From the NCBI GenBank assembly GCA_910586875.1, contig CAJUJI010000023.1, forward strand, positions 1 through 24,596: DNA of 24,596 nucleotides. Reading direction: 5' to 3'. Shown piece after piece: positions 7,405-15,893 of the stretch (positions are counted from its first letter, which is position 1; each line of letters starts with the position of its first letter). A program made the translations under genes and the position numbers. This DNA comes from an uncultured Anaerotruncus sp. GTDB taxonomy: Bacteria > Bacillota > Clostridia > Oscillospirales > Ruminococcaceae. The notes below the pieces were generated by a model. It made no database searches. It was not told the origin of the DNA and saw only the letters and a program-made list of their open reading frames with translations.

Positions 7405-10400
7405 ATGGGTATCGACAAAAATGAAAAGGGGAAAATGGGCAATGGATACCGCAAAGCTGCACCTAGTAATCAGGGTGGGCTTGATATTGAGCGCAATCAG
7501 AGGGTGCGCTTGTCGCCGGAGGAGTTGTTTAGAGAAGGGCGGCGGTATTACTTTGGCAAAACAGTAGAGAAAAACTACCGTCTGGCGGCGCTCTATTTTA
7601 TGCGCGCTGCGGAAAAGGGCTATCCGGCCGCAGAGAATATGCTGGGCTATTGTTTCCAAAAGGGCTACGGCGTAGTGCAAAACGATGAGCAGATGCTGCG
7701 CTGGTATCGCTCCGCCGCCGAACATGGCAGCAGTGGCGGGCAGTACAATCTTGGCTGCTGCTACGATTTCGGCAATGGGGTGGAAGTGGATAAGCAGGAA
7801 GCGTTTCGCTGGTATACCCGCGCTGCCCATAAAGGGCACCCCGGCGCACAGTGCAATCTGGGCGCTTGTTATGCGGATGGCGAAGGCACTGAGCCGGACC
7901 AGGATAAGGCGGTAAAATGGTATCGCGCTGCTGCGGAAAACGGCGATGCACAGGGCCAATGCAACTATGGGCGCTGCTTTGCGCGTGGCATAGGGGTAGA
8001 ACAGGATTATAAAAAGGCGATCGAATGGTACCGCAAATCGGCCGAGCAGGGGAATGCCCGCGCTTGGTTTTATTTAGGCTGGAGCTATGCCGATGGCAAA
8101 GGGGTGGAGCAGGACCCACGCAAGGCAATTGGTTATTACCATATGGCGGCGGATCATGGTGATACAGCCGCGATGAATAATCTGGGGCAGATTTATGAAG
8201 ACGGAATAGGCGTAGAGCAGGACCATGCCGAGGCAATCAGTTGGTATCGCAAAGCGGCAGATCGTCAGGACGCGACCGCTGCTTACAATCTGGGCGCCTG
8301 CTACCGCAAGGGGGTCGGCGTTGAGCAGGACCTTCAAATAGCGATGGAATGGTATCTCAAGGCGTATGAGTGGGGCGACGAGGACGCACCATGCAGCATT
8401 GGCTATATGTATGAGAACGGCATTGGTGTGCAAAAGGATTTAGAGAAGGCGGTCGAGTGGTACCGCAAAGCTGCCGACCGCGGATGCACGACCGCGCTGT
8501 ATAATCTGGGCAACTGTTATGACGATGGTATGGGGGTAGAGCCGGACCATAATGAGGCGGCGCGTCTGTTCCGGATGGCGGCCGAGCGCAACGATGCGCA
8601 GGCGATGAACAATCTGGGCGACTGCTACCAGAAGGGGCGCGGTGTAGAACGCGATCCTACAAAAGCGTTTGAACTGTTCAGCCGTGCCGCTGAGTTCGGC
8701 GATGAAACCGCCATGTTCAATTTGGGCGATGCGTATGAACATGGCAGTGGTATTGCACGCGACGATTGGCAGGCGTTGGATTGGTACCGCAAGGCGTATG
8801 AAAAAGGCGACGAGGATGCACCCTACCGCATCGGCAGAATGTATGAGCGTGGCTGCGGCGTGGAGAAGGACGAACAAAAGGCGTTGGAATGGTTTTACAA
8901 GGCGGATGAACTGGGGGATGAGGATGCGCCCGGCGTAATCGGCTATTATCAAGAGCACGGAAAGGGCGGTCTGGAGGCGGACACGGTAAAGGCGGTCGAA
9001 TGGTACCGCAAAGCGGCTGAGCGCGGCTGTGTGTTTGCAACTTATAACCTGGGCTGGTGTTATCGCAAGGGACGCGGAGTGGAGCAGGACTACCAAGAGG
9101 CGCTCAAATGGTACCGCAAGGCTGCTGAAATGGGAGACGAAGACGCAGCCGGAGAGATTGGGTTGTGCTATGCCAATGGGTATGGTGTTGAAAAGGATGA
9201 TGTGGAAGCGGTCAGATGGTACCGCAAAGCGGCACGGCGCGGCTGTTCGTTTGCGGCGGGCAATCTGGGGTTCCATTATCGCACCGGACGCGGTGTGGAA
9301 CAGGATTATCAGGAGGCGCTCAGATGGTATCATAAGGCGGATGAACGCGGCCTTGCCTCTGCACCATGCAGCATTGGTTATATGTATGAAAACGGCTTTG
9401 GCGTTGAGCGGGATATGGAACAAGCGGCGCAATGGTACCAAAAAGGGGTCGAGCGCGGCAACTCTGCTGCCACCTACAATTTGGGCGCCTGTTACCGCAA
9501 GGGCACAGGGGTGCCGCAGGACTATCAGAAAGCGCTGGAGCTTTACCATCTGGCGGATGAGCGCGGGGACGAGGACGCATCTTGCAGCATCGGCTATATG
9601 TATGAAAATGGCCTCGGCGTAGAGAAGGATGAGCAAGAGGCAATCCGTTGGTATCAGAGGTCTGCCAATTTGGGCAGCGTGACAGCAATCAGCAATATGG
9701 GCTATTGCTATGCGCATGGCATCGGCGTTGAGGTGGATTACGAAAGGGCGATTGCATTTTACCGCGAAGCCATCGAAAAGGGCGAGAATGCACGAGCAAT
9801 GTGCAATCTGGGCGATTGCTATGAAAATGGCTGGGGCGTGCAGCAGAGCTACGAAAAGGCATTGGAATGGTACCGGAAATCGGCGGAGCATGGAAGCGGC
9901 GCGGCCATGTACAGCCTGGGTTATTTCTATGCCAATGGTTGGGGCGTTGCGCAGGATTACGAGCAGGCGGTTGTGTGGTATCACAAAGCGGCGGATACCG
10001 GCAACCATGCCTCGATGTGCAATCTGGGTGACTGCTATGAAAAGGGGCTTGGTGTTAGACAGGACTATAAAAAAGCGGTTGAGTGGTACCAGAAATCTGC
10101 GGAGCTGGACAATGAGGTAGCGCTTTATAGTTTAGGGTATATGTATGAATACGGCTGGGGTGTCGCACAGGATTATCAAAAGGCGGTGGCGTATTACCGG
10201 CGTGGTTTTGAGGGCGGCTACACCAAAAAGGCAGCTTACCGCCTGGGTTGCTGTTACCTGCACGGCAATGGTGTGGAACGGGACTTTGAGCAGGCACTGG
10301 AATGGTTCCAAAAAAGCGTAGCAGAGGGGTATGCGCCAGCCTTTACAGCGATGGGCAACCTATATGCGAATGGGCATGGGGTTGCGCAGAGTCATGAAAT

Positions 10401-10884
10401 GGCGGTAGAATACTATCAAAAGGCCGCGGAGATGGACAATGCGCTGGGCTGCTACAACCTGGCCCATGCCTACCGCATCGGCGAAGGGATTGCACAGGAC
10501 TATCAGCAAGCGATGCGGTGGTATCTCAAGGCGGATGAGCTGGGTGACGAAGACGCGCCCTGCTGTATCGGTTATCTCTATTCCAATGGATTAGGCGTCG
10601 CAGTGGATCAGCAGGAGGCGCGGCGTTGGTATTTGCGGGCGTCGGAACGCGGCTGTGCAATCGCTTGGAACAATCTGGGCGAGTTTTACGAGCAGGGCAT
10701 TGGCGTGCAGCCAGACCCGCAGCAGGCATTTGACTATTATAAAAAGGCGGCGGGTGGAAGGATTACCGATTCAATGCGGGCGTTGGCGCGCTGCTATGAA
10801 CAGGGGATTGGCACCGAAAAGGACCCTGTGGAGGCTGCAAGATGGTCCAGCCTCGCAGATGAGCAAGAACAGCAAGAAGGATAG
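7405..10884 (+). CDS. Giant Sel1-repeat (SLR) protein
   Basis: Predicted 1159 residues with no signal peptide or TM segment, so probably cytoplasmic. After about 40 polar residues, nearly the whole chain is about 31 tandem Sel1-like repeats of 36 residues (three units have 37), with consensus A-x-x-N-L-G-x-C-Y-x-x-G-x-G-V-E-x-D-x-x-K-A-x-x-W-Y-R-K-A-A-E-x-G. Sel1 repeats form alpha/alpha superhelices used as protein-interaction scaffolds; no enzymatic domain is visible. Tandem Sel1 proteins are usually shorter. A recurring DEDAP unit type shows higher-order organisation. The ATG at 7405 is chosen over GTG 7399 because GGAG at 7392-7395 is better spaced. The gene has its own promoter, and yigZ follows after 8 bp. 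The partner is unknown. Confidence 0.9.
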   Translation: MGIDKNEKGKMGNGYRKAAPSNQGGLDIERNQRVRLSPEELFREGRRYYFGKTVEKNYRLAALYFMRAAEKGYPAAENMLGYCFQKGYGVVQNDEQMLRWYRSAAEHGSSGGQYNLGCCYDFGNGVEVDKQEAFRWYTRAAHKGHPGAQCNLGACYADGEGTEPDQDKAVKWYRAAAENGDAQGQCNYGRCFARGIGVEQDYKKAIEWYRKSAEQGNARAWFYLGWSYADGKGVEQDPRKAIGYYHMAADHGDTAAMNNLGQIYEDGIGVEQDHAEAISWYRKAADRQDATAAYNLGACYRKGVGVEQDLQIAMEWYLKAYEWGDEDAPCSIGYMYENGIGVQKDLEKAVEWYRKAADRGCTTALYNLGNCYDDGMGVEPDHNEAARLFRMAAERNDAQAMNNLGDCYQKGRGVERDPTKAFELFSRAAEFGDETAMFNLGDAYEHGSGIARDDWQALDWYRKAYEKGDEDAPYRIGRMYERGCGVEKDEQKALEWFYKADELGDEDAPGVIGYYQEHGKGGLEADTVKAVEWYRKAAERGCVFATYNLGWCYRKGRGVEQDYQEALKWYRKAAEMGDEDAAGEIGLCYANGYGVEKDDVEAVRWYRKAARRGCSFAAGNLGFHYRTGRGVEQDYQEALRWYHKADERGLASAPCSIGYMYENGFGVERDMEQAAQWYQKGVERGNSAATYNLGACYRKGTGVPQDYQKALELYHLADERGDEDASCSIGYMYENGLGVEKDEQEAIRWYQRSANLGSVTAISNMGYCYAHGIGVEVDYERAIAFYREAIEKGENARAMCNLGDCYENGWGVQQSYEKALEWYRKSAEHGSGAAMYSLGYFYANGWGVAQDYEQAVVWYHKAADTGNHASMCNLGDCYEKGLGVRQDYKKAVEWYQKSAELDNEVALYSLGYMYEYGWGVAQDYQKAVAYYRRGFEGGYTKKAAYRLGCCYLHGNGVERDFEQALEWFQKSVAEGYAPAFTAMGNLYANGHGVAQSHEMAVEYYQKAAEMDNALGCYNLAHAYRIGEGIAQDYQQAMRWYLKADELGDEDAPCCIGYLYSNGLGVAVDQQEARRWYLRASERGCAIAWNNLGEFYEQGIGVQPDPQQAFDYYKKAAGGRITDSMRALARCYEQGIGTEKDPVEAARWSSLADEQEQQEG
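7522..10863 (+). repeat. Coding array of about 31 Sel1 units (108-111 bp each)
   Basis: The DNA period is 108 bp (36 codons), with 111-bp units where an extra residue occurs (units starting DEDAPGVIG, ENARAMCNLG and YTKKAAYRLG). Codon use is conserved at the core (for example TGGTAYCGCAARGC for WYRKA), so the DNA itself is repetitive. This also creates long open frames on the opposite strand. Confidence 0.85.
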
Positions 10885-10892
10885 GAGCCTTT

Positions 10893-11519
10893 ATGGACGA
10901 ATACACCACCATTCGGGCGTATGCCAGTGATGAATTTGTTGAACGGCGCTCCCGCTTTATCGGCTATCTACAGCCGGTGACAAGTGAGGAGCAGGCGGTT
11001 GCCTTTATCAACGCGAAAAAGGCGGAGCACTGGGATGCCACCCACAATGTTTATGCGTATATTCTGCGCGAAGGGCAGACCCGCCGGTATTCCGATGACG
11101 GAGAGCCGCAAGGTACCGCGGGCATTCCGGTGCTGGAGGTGCTTCAGCGGGAGGGGCTGACCGACCTGGTAGCGGTGGTCACGCGGTATTTCGGCGGGGT
11201 GCTGCTGGGCGCAGGCGGGCTGGTCCGCGCCTACTCCCATGCGGCAAAGCTGGCGGTAGATGCTGCCGAGCGGATGACCATGAGCGAGTGTACCGAGTTG
11301 GCGCTCGCGTTTGGATACGATTGGTACGGAAAGCTTTTGCATATCCTGCCACAGTTTGAAGCGCAGGTGCTCAGCTCGGACTTTGGCGCACAGGTGCAGC
11401 TGCGGCTGCTGCTGCGGGATAGCCAGCTCCATCCGTTTGAGAAGGCGCTCACCGAGCTGACCGCCGCACAGGTAACTGCGCAGGCGGTAGACAAACGGTT
11501 TGCATGTATCGAGGGATAG
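10893..11519 (+). CDS. yigZ: YigZ/IMPACT (UPF0029) family protein
   Basis: Predicted 208 residues, the normal family length. The N-terminal UPF0029/IMPACT domain (about 5-125) shows ERRSRFIGYLQPV, AKKAEHWDATHNVYAYIL, YSDDGEPQGTAGIPVLEVL and VTRYFGGVLLGAGGLVRAYS. The C-terminal region (about 135-190) corresponds to DUF1949. In eukaryotes IMPACT regulates the GCN2 translational stress kinase; the bacterial role is not established, though nucleic-acid or ribosome contact has been proposed. AGGAG lies upstream of the ATG, and the gene is 8 bp after the Sel1 gene, probably co-transcribed. A terminator follows. Confidence 0.88.
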   Translation: MDEYTTIRAYASDEFVERRSRFIGYLQPVTSEEQAVAFINAKKAEHWDATHNVYAYILREGQTRRYSDDGEPQGTAGIPVLEVLQREGLTDLVAVVTRYFGGVLLGAGGLVRAYSHAAKLAVDAAERMTMSECTELALAFGYDWYGKLLHILPQFEAQVLSSDFGAQVQLRLLLRDSQLHPFEKALTELTAAQVTAQAVDKRFACIEG

Positions 11520-11551
11520 CGGGCGTTTTTGCCCTGCAAAATTATGGTTTT

Positions 11552-11598
11552 CCTGTCTTTTGCAAGAAATTTTTGCATAAGGCAGGAATTTTTTTTTC
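11552..11598 (+). terminator. Intrinsic terminator after yigZ
   Basis: Imperfect stem: CCTG/CAGG at the base, then CTT/AAG and GCA/TGC with small internal loops (11552-11586). AA and ten consecutive T (11589-11598) follow. It ends the Sel1-yigZ unit just upstream of the dgt promoter. Confidence 0.65.
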
Positions 11599-11605
11599 CG
11601 CAGAG

Positions 11606-11616
11606 TATAATATAAT
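11606..11616 (+). promoter_or_regulatory. -10 element(s) for the dgt-dnaG-rpoD unit
   Basis: Two overlapping consensus TATAAT hexamers (11606-11611 and 11611-11616). Neither has a good -35; the T-rich terminator tail lies at that position. The gap to the ATG at 11678 leaves a leader of about 60 nt. Confidence 0.4.
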
Positions 11617-11677
11617 AGAACGTGCGTCAAACTGCCATTGTAAGCGGTTTGGATTTTCCGCTATGGGAGGTACGGCA

Positions 11678-12682
11678 ATGACCATCCGGGAACGGACACA
11701 GGAAAACCAAAAACAAACCCTCTCCCAATACGCCAGCCTTTCACAGCACTCGAAAGGGCGTGAAATCCCGCTGGAGGAGTGTCCGATTCGTACCGCCTAT
11801 GCGCGTGACAGGGACCGTATCATCCATTGCAACGCATTCCGGCGGCTGATGCACAAAACCCAGGTGTTCCTCTCCCCAGAGGGAGACCATTACCGCACCC
11901 GCTTGACCCACACGTTGGAGGTCAACCAAATTGCACGCACGATGGCGGTTGCGCTGCGGCTGAATGAGGAGCTGGTGGAGGCAATTGCACTAGGGCATGA
12001 TTTGGGGCATACGCCATTTGGTCATGCGGGGGAACGGGCGCTAAATCAAGTTTGCCGGTTCGGGTTTTCACATCCGCAGCAGAGTGTGCGGGTGGTGGAG
12101 CAACTGGAACGGGATGGCAAAGGATTGAACCTGACCTGGGAGGTGCGCAATGGGATTGCCTGTCACTCCTACTCCAACCCTGCGCCGGAGGGCCGCGCTG
12201 CCACACTAGAGGGGCAGCTGGTGTATTTCGCCGACAAAATTGCTTACCTCAACCACGATTTAGAGGACGCGTTGCGCGCGAATGTGCTGCGCGAGGAGCA
12301 GATCCCCTGGACCATCAAATATCAGCTGGGACGTACCAAATCTCAAAGGATTACGGCGATGGTCAATGCGGTGATTGAAAACAGCACGGATAGCATCCGC
12401 ATGGATGCGCAAACCAATGAAGCATTTTTACAGTTTAATCATTTTATGTATGAGGAAGTTTATACCAATCCCGCCGCAAAGGGGGAGGAAGGTAAGGCGC
12501 AGGAGGTCGTTGCCAGTTTATACCAATATTTTGTGGAGCATCCCGCAAGGTTGCAAAAGGAGTATCCTTCGGGCGGGGAGGACGTCGAACGCGCTGCTTG
12601 CGATTACATATCCGGCATGTCCGACCGTTTCGCGGTGGCAACCTATGAGCGGCTGTTCGTGCCAAAGCCCTGGATAGGGTGA
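11678..12682 (+). CDS. dgt: Deoxyguanosinetriphosphate triphosphohydrolase-like HD hydrolase
   Basis: Predicted 334 residues, as in the Firmicute dGTPase-like group. These enzymes hydrolyse dNTPs to the deoxynucleoside and triphosphate and so affect dNTP pools. The HD-domain metal ligands are visible: His78 in RTRLTHTLEV, His107-Asp108 in ALGHDLGHTPFGHAGE and Asp186 in YFADKIAYLNHDLED. The N-terminal signature RDRDRIIHCNAFRRLMHKTQVF is family-specific. The ATG at 11678 has GGGAGG 7 nt upstream; an upstream in-frame ATG at 11663 overlaps that site. The gene sits 36 bp before dnaG, a common Clostridia arrangement that ties nucleotide pool control to primase and sigma factor. dGTP specificity is not provable here. 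Confidence 0.88.
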   Translation: MTIRERTQENQKQTLSQYASLSQHSKGREIPLEECPIRTAYARDRDRIIHCNAFRRLMHKTQVFLSPEGDHYRTRLTHTLEVNQIARTMAVALRLNEELVEAIALGHDLGHTPFGHAGERALNQVCRFGFSHPQQSVRVVEQLERDGKGLNLTWEVRNGIACHSYSNPAPEGRAATLEGQLVYFADKIAYLNHDLEDALRANVLREEQIPWTIKYQLGRTKSQRITAMVNAVIENSTDSIRMDAQTNEAFLQFNHFMYEEVYTNPAAKGEEGKAQEVVASLYQYFVEHPARLQKEYPSGGEDVERAACDYISGMSDRFAVATYERLFVPKPWIG

Positions 12683-12706
12683 GTATAGGCTGTCAGAAAA
12701 AGGAAA

Positions 12707-12721
12707 GGGGGGTCCGCCCTG
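12707..12721 (+). promoter_or_regulatory. Ribosome binding site and probable CTG start of dnaG
   Basis: GGGGGG (12707-12712, within AGGAAAGGGGGG) lies 6 nt before a CTG codon (12719-12721) followed by ATTTCAGAG. Translated from here, the protein starts (M)ISELFLQEL, matching the conserved DnaG N-terminus. No ATG, GTG or TTG lies in frame between the upstream stop (12686-12688) and this CTG. The next possible start, TTG 12737, has no ribosome binding site and would delete six residues. Confidence 0.55.
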
Positions 12722-14482
12722 ATTTCAGAGCTATTTTTGCAGGAGCTGAAAACCTATAGCGATATTGAACAGGTGATATCCTCCTATGTGCAGCTGCGCC
12801 GGCGCGGGCGGATTGCGACCGGCTTATGCCCGTTTCATTCGGAGAAAAGCCCCTCCTTCACCGTCTATCCCGAAAACCAGAGCTTCTACTGCTTTGGCTG
12901 TGGTGCGGGTGGCGATGTGATCACCTTTATCCGCCGGATAGAAAATCTGGAATATGTGGAGGCGGTGCGTTTTTTGGCGCAGCGCGCCGGCATGTCGATG
13001 CCAGAGGACGTGCAGGATGACCGCACCGCCCGTCTGAAAGCAAGGGTGCTGGAATTAAACCGCACATTGGCGCGCTATTTTCATGAGTGTCTCAAGCAGC
13101 CGTCCGGCCGCGCAGGACTGGACTACCTGCACAGGCGTGGACTGACCAACCGCACCATCACCCGCTTTGGGCTGGGTTTCGCACCCAACTCTTGGGAGGA
13201 CGCTTCCAAATATCTGCGCAGCAAGGGCTTTTCGCAGGAGGAGATGCTGGCGGCGGCGGTGGTCGCCCAGCGCAGCAGCGGCAATGGTTATTATGACCAG
13301 TTCCGCAATCGGGTTATCTTTCCGATCATCGATCTGCGTGGGAATGTGGTCGGCTTTGGCGGGCGCATTATGGGAGATGAGCGCGGGCCAAAGTATCTCA
13401 ATTCGGGAGATACGCCGGTTTTTAAAAAGAGCCGGAATTTGTTTGCACTCAATTTTGCAAAGGCGTCTAAACGGGGAGGACTGTTGCTCTGTGAAGGCTA
13501 TATGGATGTGATATCGGTGCATCAGGCGGGATTTGATAACGCAATTGCGACCCTTGGCACCGCGCTCACTGCGGAGCAGGCCCGTTTGATTGCACAGTAT
13601 ACCGATCGTGTCACCCTGTCCTATGATTCAGATGGTGCAGGCCAGACTGCCACCCAGCGTGCGGTGGGTCTGCTGTCAGAAACAGGGGTGAAAATCCGTG
13701 TGCTGTCGATGAGCGGCGCAAAGGACCCCGATGAATATATCAAAAAGTTTGGAGCGGAACGGTTTGGGCTGCTGATTGAGGGAGCCTCCAACGCGACCGA
13801 ATTTGAAATTGGCAAGCTAAAGAAAAAATATGATACCAACACCGCAGACGGAAAGGTAGCTTTTTTAAAGGAATTTACTGCGCTGCTCGCACGGATTCCG
13901 AACCCTGTGGAGCGGGACGTTTATCTTTCCAAAATTGCGGGAGAATTGCAGGTGGAGCGTCAGGCGATTGCTGCACAGCTTCAACATGAGCTGCGGCGGG
14001 CCGCTAAAAAGCGCAGGCAGGATGCCAGCGATCTAAAGGTGTACAGCGAGGTAAAAACCGCTTCACATACCCAGGATATCCAGCGCGCACGCAACATCCG
14101 CTATGCGTTGGCGGAGGATAAGCTTCTGGCGATTCTGCTGAAAAACCCAGATTATTATGAGCATATTGCAGCGCGCATTGAAATTGCGCAGTTTGTGACC
14201 GACCGCAACCGTGCGATTGCACAGGTGTTGTTTACGCGGTTGGCAAACCGTTTGCCGGTCGAACTGCCAATGCTTTCCGCAGACCTTTCCATCGAGCAGA
14301 TGGGGGTCGTTTCCGAGCTGCTGAATTCGGTGTCCGGAATCGTCTTCGGGCTGGAGGATGCAGACGCTTATATAGATACTATTTTGAGTAAACAGACCGA
14401 ACGCTCGCAGGATGAGGTCGCAGCAATGTCAGATGACGACCTGAAGGCGTACATAGCCTCTCTTGCGTCCAAAAAAAAATAG
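12719..14482 (+). CDS. dnaG: DNA primase
   Basis: Predicted 587 residues (usual 580-620). DnaG makes RNA primers at the replication fork and acts with the replicative helicase. The CHC2 zinc-binding domain is at 1-100: CPFH (Cys37, His40) and FYCFGCG (Cys58, Cys61). The catalytic core RNA-polymerase domain contains GRIMGDERGPKYLNSGDTP. The TOPRIM motifs are EGYMD (Glu259) and SYDSDGAG (Asp303, Asp305), the metal-binding acidic residues. The C-terminal 150 residues form the helical helicase-interaction domain. The start is probably CTG 12719 (otherwise TTG 12737). It lies between dgt and rpoD, the macromolecular synthesis operon arrangement. A run of nine A just before the stop could be slippery. 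Confidence 0.95.
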   Translation: MISELFLQELKTYSDIEQVISSYVQLRRRGRIATGLCPFHSEKSPSFTVYPENQSFYCFGCGAGGDVITFIRRIENLEYVEAVRFLAQRAGMSMPEDVQDDRTARLKARVLELNRTLARYFHECLKQPSGRAGLDYLHRRGLTNRTITRFGLGFAPNSWEDASKYLRSKGFSQEEMLAAAVVAQRSSGNGYYDQFRNRVIFPIIDLRGNVVGFGGRIMGDERGPKYLNSGDTPVFKKSRNLFALNFAKASKRGGLLLCEGYMDVISVHQAGFDNAIATLGTALTAEQARLIAQYTDRVTLSYDSDGAGQTATQRAVGLLSETGVKIRVLSMSGAKDPDEYIKKFGAERFGLLIEGASNATEFEIGKLKKKYDTNTADGKVAFLKEFTALLARIPNPVERDVYLSKIAGELQVERQAIAAQLQHELRRAAKKRRQDASDLKVYSEVKTASHTQDIQRARNIRYALAEDKLLAILLKNPDYYEHIAARIEIAQFVTDRNRAIAQVLFTRLANRLPVELPMLSADLSIEQMGVVSELLNSVSGIVFGLEDADAYIDTILSKQTERSQDEVAAMSDDDLKAYIASLASKKK

Positions 14483-14492
14483 GGGGAACGAT

Positions 14493-15578
14493 ATGGGAGT
14501 CCAGGATAAAAAAAGTATCCTTAGAGAACTGTTGGAAAACGGCAAGGCAAAGGGCAAGCTGAGCACCAAAGAAATCAGCGATGTCCTGGAGGAATTGGAC
14601 TACGACGTTGACCAGGTGGACAAGCTGTACGACCTGTTCGAGCAGAACAATATTGATATTGTTGAGGATATGGTCACTCCGATTGACGAGGACTTCAAGG
14701 AGATGAAGGAAGGCGCTGACCTGGATGTGGCATTGGCGGCGGAGGGCATCAACATTGACGACCCTGTCAAGGTGTACCTCAAGGAGATTGGACGGGTGGC
14801 ACTGCTCTCCGCCGACGAGGAAATCGAGCTTGCGGTGAAGATGTCCGAGGGTAATATCGAAGCGCGCAAACGCCTTTCAGAAGCCAACCTGCGCTTGGTG
14901 GTCAGCATTGCCAAGCGTTATGTCGGGCGCGGAATGCAGTTTTTGGATCTGATCCAGGAGGGCAACCTGGGACTGATCAAAGCGGTGGAAAAGTTCGATC
15001 ACACCAAGGGCTTTAAATTTTCCACCTATGCGACCTGGTGGATTCGCCAGGCAATCACCCGCGCAATTGCAGATCAGGCGCGCACCATCCGAATTCCAGT
15101 GCATATGGTGGAAACCATCAATAAGGTCAAAAAGGTCAGCTCGCAGCTGCTGCATAAGAATGGTCATGAGCCAACCGCAGAGGAGATTTCCGCGGAGTTG
15201 GATATGCCGGTAGATAAGGTGCGCGAAATTATGCGGGTGGCGCAGGAGCCGGTTTCGCTGGAAACCCCCATTGGCGAGGAGGAGGACAGTCATCTGGGCG
15301 ATTTCATCGAGGATGCCGATGCGCCAGCACCCGCAGACGCTGCCTCACATACATTGCTCAAAGAGCAGCTTTCAGAGGTACTGCAAACGCTGACCCCGCG
15401 TGAGGAGAAGGTGTTGCGCCTGCGCTTTGGGCTGGAGGATGGCCGCAGCCGCACGCTGGAGGAGGTCGGCAAGGAGTTTAACGTCACCCGTGAACGTATC
15501 CGCCAGATCGAGGCAAAAGCGCTGCGCAAGCTGCGCCATCCGTCGCGCAGCAAAAAGCTGAAGGACTTTCTGGACTGA
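14493..15578 (+). CDS. rpoD: Primary sigma-70 factor RpoD/SigA
   Basis: Predicted 361 residues, the short Firmicute SigA form. In order: region 1.1 (about 5-75), region 1.2 with DPVKVYLKEIGRVALLS, region 2 with ANLRLVVSIAKRYVGRG, FLDLIQEGNLGLIKAVEKFD and FKFSTYATWWIRQAITRAI (core binding and -10 recognition), region 3 with RIPVHMVETI, and region 4 with LTPREEKVLRLRFGL and the VTRERIRQIEAKALRKLR helix-turn-helix (-35 recognition). It directs RNA polymerase to the housekeeping promoters whose TTGAnn-17-TAnAAT elements recur here. The ATG at 14493 has AGGGGG 6 nt upstream and lies 10 bp after the dnaG stop. A longer frame opening at 14463 lies within dnaG and is rejected. Confidence 0.96.
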   Translation: MGVQDKKSILRELLENGKAKGKLSTKEISDVLEELDYDVDQVDKLYDLFEQNNIDIVEDMVTPIDEDFKEMKEGADLDVALAAEGINIDDPVKVYLKEIGRVALLSADEEIELAVKMSEGNIEARKRLSEANLRLVVSIAKRYVGRGMQFLDLIQEGNLGLIKAVEKFDHTKGFKFSTYATWWIRQAITRAIADQARTIRIPVHMVETINKVKKVSSQLLHKNGHEPTAEEISAELDMPVDKVREIMRVAQEPVSLETPIGEEEDSHLGDFIEDADAPAPADAASHTLLKEQLSEVLQTLTPREEKVLRLRFGLEDGRSRTLEEVGKEFNVTRERIRQIEAKALRKLRHPSRSKKLKDFLD

Positions 15579-15593
15579 ACAGGAGATGGATGT

Positions 15594-15782
15594 ATGGATT
15601 TAAAGGCACAGGCGTGGAAGGGGAAAAGACACCCTACGGATATGGCAGAATTGTATTGCCGCAATTGCGGCAAGGTCGTGAAGCGATGCTCCGCTTTTGA
15701 GATGGAAAATGCGATTCAGTGGATGGATTTGGAGCAGCGCTGTCAATGCGGCGCGAAACTTTGGTTTGTCAGGGATATCTGA
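15594..15782 (+). CDS. Small zinc-ribbon-like protein of unknown function
   Basis: Predicted 62 residues. Two Cys pairs, Cys22-x2-Cys25 and Cys50-x-Cys52 (YCRNCGKVV and RCQCGAKLWF), suggest one bound zinc in a rubredoxin-like or zinc-ribbon knuckle; an extra Cys32 lies between. It begins 16 bp after rpoD with AGGAG 8 nt upstream of the ATG, so it is probably the last gene of the dgt-dnaG-rpoD unit. I do not recognise a named family. A role with RNA polymerase or nucleic acid is suggested only by context. Confidence 0.7.
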   Translation: MDLKAQAWKGKRHPTDMAELYCRNCGKVVKRCSAFEMENAIQWMDLEQRCQCGAKLWFVRDI

Positions 15783-15818
15783 TTTGAAATTTACCCGGAC
15801 GATTGAATAAGCAGGGTA

Positions 15819-15847
15819 TTGAAATTTAAAAGCTTCTGTGCTACAAT
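15819..15847 (+). promoter_or_regulatory. Strong promoter for SRP RNA (and dnaX-ybaB-recR)
   Basis: TTGAAA (15819-15824), 17-bp spacer, TACAAT (15842-15847) with TGC immediately upstream. Predicted start at about 15854. Confidence 0.7.
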
Positions 15848-15853
15848 AGCTAC

Positions 15854-15874
15854 ACATGGCGTTTTTTGCCATGT
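15854..15874 (+). other. Hairpin at the predicted 5' end of the SRP RNA transcript
   Basis: ACATGGC (15854-15860) pairs perfectly with GCCATGT (15868-15874) around a GTTTTTT loop. It begins where transcription from the 15819-15847 promoter is expected to start. No U tract follows, so it does not look like a terminator. Confidence 0.5.
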
Positions 15875-15893
15875 TCATCTGAAAGGCAAGACC

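Noticed and set aside
8440..10008. 522-codon open frame on the minus strand
   Set aside because: It lies opposite the Sel1 array; the repeated codon pattern keeps the antisense frame open. No ribosome binding site and no recognisable domain.
14470..14482. Slippage in the nine-A run at the end of dnaG
   Set aside because: It would change only the last residue or two, and nothing suggests functional recoding.
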